DNA from: CALCTE01 sp045585835
Lineage (GTDB): Bacteria; Bacillota; Clostridia; Oscillospirales; CAG-272
Reading direction: 5' to 3'
NCBI GenBank assembly: GCA_045585835.1
Contig: JAZMZG010000009.1
Span: 1 to 64,000, forward strand
DNA: 64,000 bases
The position numbers and the translations under genes are program-made. Every line of letters begins with the position of its first letter. Within the stretch, counting starts at the first letter, position 1. The notes below the pieces were generated by a model that was given only the letters and a program-made list of their open reading frames with translations, searched no databases and was not told the origin of the DNA. This document shows positions 59,806-64,000 of the stretch, piece after piece.

Positions 59806-59852
59806 GTACATTGTAATGCTATATCTATATATAATATTCTGCGGAGGAACGT

Positions 59853-60815
59853 ATGGAATACACGGTAGCGCTGACGAAGATAATAAACAACTTTGCACTT
59901 GAAACTGTATATTTGCCGGAGGATATCGAACAGCGCCTTGTAAAGTGTGCCGACATCAATCACCCGGGGCTTGCGCTTTCGGGATATTCCGATTTGTTCG
60001 ATAAGGACAGGATACAGCTTATAGGTTTTACGGAGCATAAGTATCTGACCGATTTGGGCGAAGAAAAGCGTGATGAGGCGTTTGAAAGGCTTTGCGCACT
60101 TGATCCGTGCTGTATAATATTTACGTCAGACTTGCCTATCCCCGAAAAGCTCGTAAAGATAGCAAGTTCCCACAAGGTGCCATTATGCCGTACGGAGAGC
60201 AGAACGAGCTATTTTTCATATGCACTCGTAGCTTATCTTAACGTTGAGCTTGCGCAGAGGATAACCCGTCACGGTGTTTTGGTCGAGGTCTACGGCGAGG
60301 GCGTACTTATTTTGGGCGACAGCGGTGTCGGAAAAAGTGAAACCGCAATCGAGCTCATCAAGAGAGGACATCGTCTTATTGCGGATGATGCGGTCGAGAT
60401 AAAGAAGGTATCGAGCAAGGCGCTTGTCGGAAGTGCACCCGATATAATCAAGCACATGGTAGAGCTTCGAGGAATCGGACTTGTCGACGTGAGCCGTATA
60501 TTCGGTATGGGTGCGATAAAGGAAACGGAGAAGATAGACCTTATAGTCAACTTCGAGCCTTGGGAAAAGGGCAAATTCTACGATAGGATAGGTCTTGAAA
60601 CCGACTATATGGAGATACTCGGAATAAAGCTCCCGAGCCTTACCATTCCCGTGCGCCCCGGACGAAACCTTGCGGTAATTCTTGAGATAGCCGCAATGAA
60701 TTTCCGTCAAAAGAGGCTCGGGTACAACGCCGCAGAGGAGTTTAACAAGCGTCTTGAGGAGCAGATGAAGAAAAACAGCGAGGACTTTTTGGCAGAAGGC
60801 AAAGAGAATATATAA
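59853..60815 (+). CDS. hprK: HPr kinase/phosphorylase
   Basis: 320 residues, ATG at 59853 with GCGGAGGAACGT ahead. Walker A GDSGVGKS with ETAIELIKRGHRLIADDAVEI, and MVELRGIGLVDVSRIFG; C-terminal RPGRNLAVILEIAAMN. It phosphorylates HPr at Ser46 (gene at 50070-50348), the signal for CcpA-type catabolite control. First gene of hprK-murB-rapZ-whiA. Confidence 0.96.
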   Translation: MEYTVALTKIINNFALETVYLPEDIEQRLVKCADINHPGLALSGYSDLFDKDRIQLIGFTEHKYLTDLGEEKRDEAFERLCALDPCCIIFTSDLPIPEKLVKIASSHKVPLCRTESRTSYFSYALVAYLNVELAQRITRHGVLVEVYGEGVLILGDSGVGKSETAIELIKRGHRLIADDAVEIKKVSSKALVGSAPDIIKHMVELRGIGLVDVSRIFGMGAIKETEKIDLIVNFEPWEKGKFYDRIGLETDYMEILGIKLPSLTIPVRPGRNLAVILEIAAMNFRQKRLGYNAAEEFNKRLEEQMKKNSEDFLAEGKENI

Positions 60816-60834
60816 TGTTTTTCGGGAGAATAAT

Positions 60835-61704
60835 ATGCAAATAGAAAATTGCAGCTTTGAATATAACAGTCCCATAGCGCCTAAAACGACGTTTAAGATA
60901 GGCGGTAATGCCAAAGCCGTTGCGATTCCGAGTACAAAAAAGGCGCTTTCGGAGCTTATTTGCAAGCTCAACGCCGCAGGTGAAAAATATACGGTGCTCG
61001 GAAACGGAAGCAACGTGCTTTTTATGGGCGATTACGACGGTACGCTCGTTTTAACGAAAAAGCTTAATGACGTTACGTTCGACGGTGAAAATATAACCGC
61101 ACTTTGCGGAGCATCGCTTACGAGCATCAGCGCAATAGCACGTGACAAAGGACTTACGGGAATGGAATTTGCCTACGGCATTCCGGGAAGCCTCGGCGGC
61201 GGCGTGTATATGAATGCGGGCGCGTACGGCGGTCAGCTTTCCGACGTCGTTACAGAGAGCGAAGCGATAGACAAGGACGGAAACATTACCGTTTTTTCAG
61301 GGGGCGAGCATTGTTTTGGCTACAGAGACAGCGCATTTATCCATAACGGATATACGGTCGTTTCCACAACGCTCGGACTGAAAAAAGGCGACGGTGAGCA
61401 AATAAACGCACTTATGGAAGACTATATGCAACGGCGCAAGGATAAGCAGCCGCTTGATAAACCGAGTGCGGGAAGCGTATTCAAAAGAGGCGACGGCTTT
61501 ATAACGGCGCAGGTCATCGACAGATGCGGACTTAAAGGGCTTCGAGTCGGAGATGCCGAGGTCTCAACAAAGCATGCGGGATTTATAGTAAATCTCGGTG
61601 CCGCTACGGGCGATGACGTGCTTAAACTCGTCGAAAAGGTTAAAAACGAAGTCTTCTTAAAAGAGGGCAAGGAATTGGAATGCGAGATTCGCATAATAAG
61701 GTGA
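60835..61704 (+). CDS. murB: UDP-N-acetylenolpyruvoylglucosamine reductase (type II)
   Basis: 289 residues, ATG at 60835 with TTCGGGAGAATAAT ahead. FAD-binding VLGNGSNVLF and GIPGSLGGGVYMNAGAYGG; catalytic Ser in KPSAGSVFKR and Glu near the C-terminus (GKELECEIRII). Makes UDP-MurNAc for peptidoglycan. Lacks the Tyr loop of type I enzymes. Confidence 0.96.
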   Translation: MQIENCSFEYNSPIAPKTTFKIGGNAKAVAIPSTKKALSELICKLNAAGEKYTVLGNGSNVLFMGDYDGTLVLTKKLNDVTFDGENITALCGASLTSISAIARDKGLTGMEFAYGIPGSLGGGVYMNAGAYGGQLSDVVTESEAIDKDGNITVFSGGEHCFGYRDSAFIHNGYTVVSTTLGLKKGDGEQINALMEDYMQRRKDKQPLDKPSAGSVFKRGDGFITAQVIDRCGLKGLRVGDAEVSTKHAGFIVNLGAATGDDVLKLVEKVKNEVFLKEGKELECEIRIIR

Positions 61705-61708
61705 GGAT

Positions 61709-62560
61709 ATGAAATATATTATCGTAACGGGAATATCGGGTGCGGGAAAGACGACGGTATTAAACACTTTGGAGGACCTCGGATATCATTGTGTGGACAA
61801 TATGCCCGTTGACCTAATACCGAAATTTACCGCATTGATGGACAAGAATCTTGCGGGAATACAAAAGGTTGCGATAGGTCTTGATGCGAGAAACGCTTTC
61901 GGTTTTCACGCATTCGAAATGGCAAAGGAGAGTATCATAAATACGGGCGCGGAGTGTAAGGTCATATTCGTTGATTGCTCCGATTCGGTCATAATATCAA
62001 GATATAAGCAGACAAGACGCCGCCACCCGCTTATGACCTCAAGCAAGCTGTCTTTGTCGGACGCAATAGCCGAGGACAGACGTCTTATGTCGGGCGTAAG
62101 AGGAGAAACGGATATCGTTATAGATACCGCAAAAATAAGCTCCGTGCAGCTTCGTCAGAGAATAATTGCCGCCGCAGGCGAAAAAAGTAAAATGGCGGTG
62201 ACGGTTATGAGCTTCGGCTTCAAGCACGGCATACCCGCAGATGCGGATATGGTATTTGACGTAAGATGCTTTGCAAATCCCTACTATATAGAGTCGATGA
62301 AGCATCATACGGGTATGGAGGACGAGGTATATAATTTTGTATTCAGCTTTGATGAGGTACACGAATTCGTAAAAAAGCTTTTTGATATGCTCGATCATCT
62401 GCTCCCGCTTTACGAAAGAGAGGGCAAGGCACAGCTTTCCGTAGCGATAGGCTGTACGGGCGGAAAGCATAGGAGCGTTGCCATAACGAGAGCTATGGCC
62501 GAAAGACTTAATAAAAAAGGCTACAACTGTGTCGAAATACACAGAGATATGGACAAGTAG
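61709..62560 (+). CDS. rapZ: RapZ/YvcJ nucleotide-binding protein
   Basis: 283 residues, ATG at 61709 with GTGAGGAT ahead, 4 bases after murB. Walker A GISGAGKTT; DVRCFANPYY and GCTGGKHRSVAIT in the C-terminal domain. In E. coli RapZ controls glmS mRNA decay; in Firmicutes YvcJ has a less clear role. Followed immediately by whiA with no yvcK between. Confidence 0.95.
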   Translation: MKYIIVTGISGAGKTTVLNTLEDLGYHCVDNMPVDLIPKFTALMDKNLAGIQKVAIGLDARNAFGFHAFEMAKESIINTGAECKVIFVDCSDSVIISRYKQTRRRHPLMTSSKLSLSDAIAEDRRLMSGVRGETDIVIDTAKISSVQLRQRIIAAAGEKSKMAVTVMSFGFKHGIPADADMVFDVRCFANPYYIESMKHHTGMEDEVYNFVFSFDEVHEFVKKLFDMLDHLLPLYEREGKAQLSVAIGCTGGKHRSVAITRAMAERLNKKGYNCVEIHRDMDK

Positions 62561-62561
62561 T

Positions 62562-63470
62562 ATGTCTTTTACACAAAATACGAAAAAAGAGCTTTGCACC
62601 GAAAAAAGAAAGCACGATGCGCCGCTATGCTGTAAGGACTCGCTTTTACACGGATTGCTGCTTTGTTGCAGAGAGTACGGACAGAGGATAGTGTTTTCGT
62701 CCGAAAGTGCAAAAGCGACAGAGCTTTTTGAAAGGCTTATAAGAGCGAAATACAAATGCGATATGGTCAGCACGAGAGAAAGCATCGCCGGACATAAGAT
62801 GTACGTTAAGGAGCTTTCCGATGCGAAAACCGTTATGCTCATTCACTCGGATTTTGATTTGTTCAGCGACTCTTACAGACTCAACGAGTCGATAGTTTAC
62901 GCTTGCGAAAGCTGCTCGGTGTATTTTCTCAAAGGACTTTTTGTGGGAGGCGGATACGTTTCGGAGCCGACTGCGGAAAGCAGACTTGAAATACGTGTAA
63001 GGACGCAGGCACTTGCAGAGGATATAGCGGGGCTTTTGTCTATGATAATGCTGCCGCCCAATATAACGCAAAGACGGGGCAAGCCCGTACTTCTTTACAA
63101 AAAAGGCACGAGCATTGAGAACTTTCTCGGTTTTATCGGAGCTGATACGGCGGTGCTTGAGCTTATGAGCGAAAAGCCGGTAAAGGAGCTTCGAAACAAC
63201 ACTAACCGCAGACTTAATTTGGAGACCAGCGGAATAAACCGCTCGATAAAAACGGCTGTAAAGCAGAGTGCTGCGGTAAAGGCGCTTGAAGAAAGCGGTC
63301 TTATAAACGGACTGTCCGCAGAGCTTCGTTATACGGCAAGACTAAGGCTTGAATACAGCTCTTTGTCGCTTGAACAGCTTGCGCAAAAGCACGAGCCGCC
63401 GATAACGAAATCGGGACTTTGTCACCGAATGGAAAAGATAATGGAGCTTGCGAAAAAGCTCGAAAAATAG
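62562..63470 (+). CDS. whiA: WhiA-family DNA-binding protein
   Basis: 302 residues, ATG at 62562, one base after the rapZ stop. N-terminal LAGLIDADG-like domain (LKGLFVGGGYVSEP) and C-terminal helix-turn-helix (SLSLEQLAQKHEPPITKSGLC). WhiA governs cell division and, in actinobacteria, sporulation. Last gene before dnaE. Confidence 0.95.
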   Translation: MSFTQNTKKELCTEKRKHDAPLCCKDSLLHGLLLCCREYGQRIVFSSESAKATELFERLIRAKYKCDMVSTRESIAGHKMYVKELSDAKTVMLIHSDFDLFSDSYRLNESIVYACESCSVYFLKGLFVGGGYVSEPTAESRLEIRVRTQALAEDIAGLLSMIMLPPNITQRRGKPVLLYKKGTSIENFLGFIGADTAVLELMSEKPVKELRNNTNRRLNLETSGINRSIKTAVKQSAAVKALEESGLINGLSAELRYTARLRLEYSSLSLEQLAQKHEPPITKSGLCHRMEKIMELAKKLEK

Positions 63471-63487
63471 GAAAGGAGGGTCTGCAA

Positions 63488-64000
63488 ATGAAGGATTTTG
63501 TTCACTTACATCTGCATACTGAATACAGCTTGCTCGACGGCATTTGCAGACTGTCCGAGCTTCCCGAAGCGGTGATTTCGGCGGGACAAAGTGCGGTGGC
63601 GATAACCGATCACGGAAATATGTACGGTGCGCTCGATTTTCATAAGGCGTGTAAAAAGGCGGGCGTAAAGCCGATAATCGGCTGTGAGGTATACGTATCA
63701 CCCACCTCCCGTTTTGATAAAAAGGATAGGATATCGCCTTATCACCTAACGCTGTTATGCGAAAATGAAACGGGATACGCAAATCTCTCAAAGCTCGTTT
63801 CGAGAGGTTTTACGGAGGGATTTTACACAAAACCCCGTGTTGATAAAGAGCTTTTATTGAAATTTCACGAGGGGCTTATCGCCTTGTCGGGTTGCTTTAA
63901 GGGAGAGGTTGCGCAGAAGATACTTGACGGCGACTTGCAAGGCGCAAAGCAAAGCGCCAAAGAGCTTTGTTCGATATTCGGCAAGGATAATTTCTTCCTT
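63488..64000 (+). CDS. dnaE: DNA polymerase III alpha subunit, N-terminal part (runs off the window)
   Basis: 171 residues visible; ATG at 63488 with AAAGGAGGGTCTGCAA ahead. PHP domain: FVHLHLHTEYSLLDGICRL with paired His residues, ITDHGNMYGALDF, KPIIGCEVYV and LSGCFKGEVAQ, typical of DnaE (not PolC). The gene continues past 64000. Confidence 0.95.
   Translation, partial: MKDFVHLHLHTEYSLLDGICRLSELPEAVISAGQSAVAITDHGNMYGALDFHKACKKAGVKPIIGCEVYVSPTSRFDKKDRISPYHLTLLCENETGYANLSKLVSRGFTEGFYTKPRVDKELLLKFHEGLIALSGCFKGEVAQKILDGDLQGAKQSAKELCSIFGKDNFFL

Overview
The window reads as a chromosomal segment of a Gram-positive anaerobe of class Clostridia (Bacillota), most like the uncultured gut Oscillospirales/Christensenellales type. 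Grounds: spoIIR, the hprK-murB-rapZ-whiA neighbourhood, HPr with a regulatory Ser46, strong AGGAGG ribosome sites, many GTG/TTG starts, TTGACA-17-TATAAT promoters, dockerin-type modules and a glutamate-fermentation locus. Exact taxonomy cannot be fixed from this sequence.

Layout. 1-5.5 kb: an array of secreted TasA/camelysin-like proteins with SipW-type signal peptides, one sortase-like anchored protein and two beta-helix proteins; a long two-hairpin RNA element occurs twice. 5.5-6.8 kb: an acyltransferase-like protein and a Cys-rich small-domain protein. 6.8-19.9 kb: a complete methylaspartate route of glutamate fermentation. Glutamate mutase (glmS, mutL, glmE) makes 3-methylaspartate, methylaspartate ammonia-lyase makes mesaconate, a two-subunit class I hydratase (read as mesaconase, not fumarase) makes citramalate, and CitDEF (read as citramalate lyase, not citrate lyase) gives acetate plus pyruvate; citC and citXG make and activate the lyase cofactor, and a GntR regulator sits in the middle. 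20.0-26.3 kb: a convergent oppBCDFA peptide-uptake operon whose binding protein is circularly permuted and whose OppC carries an extra extracytoplasmic domain. 26.5-30.4 kb: a minus-strand accessory group (ADP-ribosylglycohydrolase, PPP-type phosphatase, unknown protein, HAD protein, unknown protein). 30.5-31.1 kb: tRNA-Leu(CAG), with a partial copy of its 5' end and a GC-rich insert, then tRNA-Thr(TGT) and tRNA-Tyr(GTA).

31.2-34.1 kb: small membrane protein, SWIM protein, secreted peptidase-dockerin protein whose apparent start codon is ACG. 34.1-40.6 kb: minus-strand housekeeping run (rnmV-like, holA, spoIIR, HAD phosphatase, ispE, DUF362 ferredoxin-like protein, aminotransferase, Lrp/AsnC regulator). 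40.8-48.7 kb: alaS, HIT protein, PRTase, glyS, mscL, then a DUF1538 membrane protein with two PII-like proteins. 48.8-55.5 kb: SH3b lipoprotein, HPr, LRR-dockerin surface protein, EF-G-like GTPase. 55.5-64 kb: lexA with a LexA box on its own -35, YgjP-like metallopeptidase, SGNH hydrolase-dockerin protein, a 53-residue protein, then hprK-murB-rapZ-whiA and the start of dnaE.

The theme of the accessory part is amino-acid and peptide fermentation (Opp uptake feeding glutamate breakdown) plus an elaborate cell surface (TasA-like array, three dockerin-bearing proteins). No rRNA, CRISPR array, transposase, phage module or replication origin was seen.
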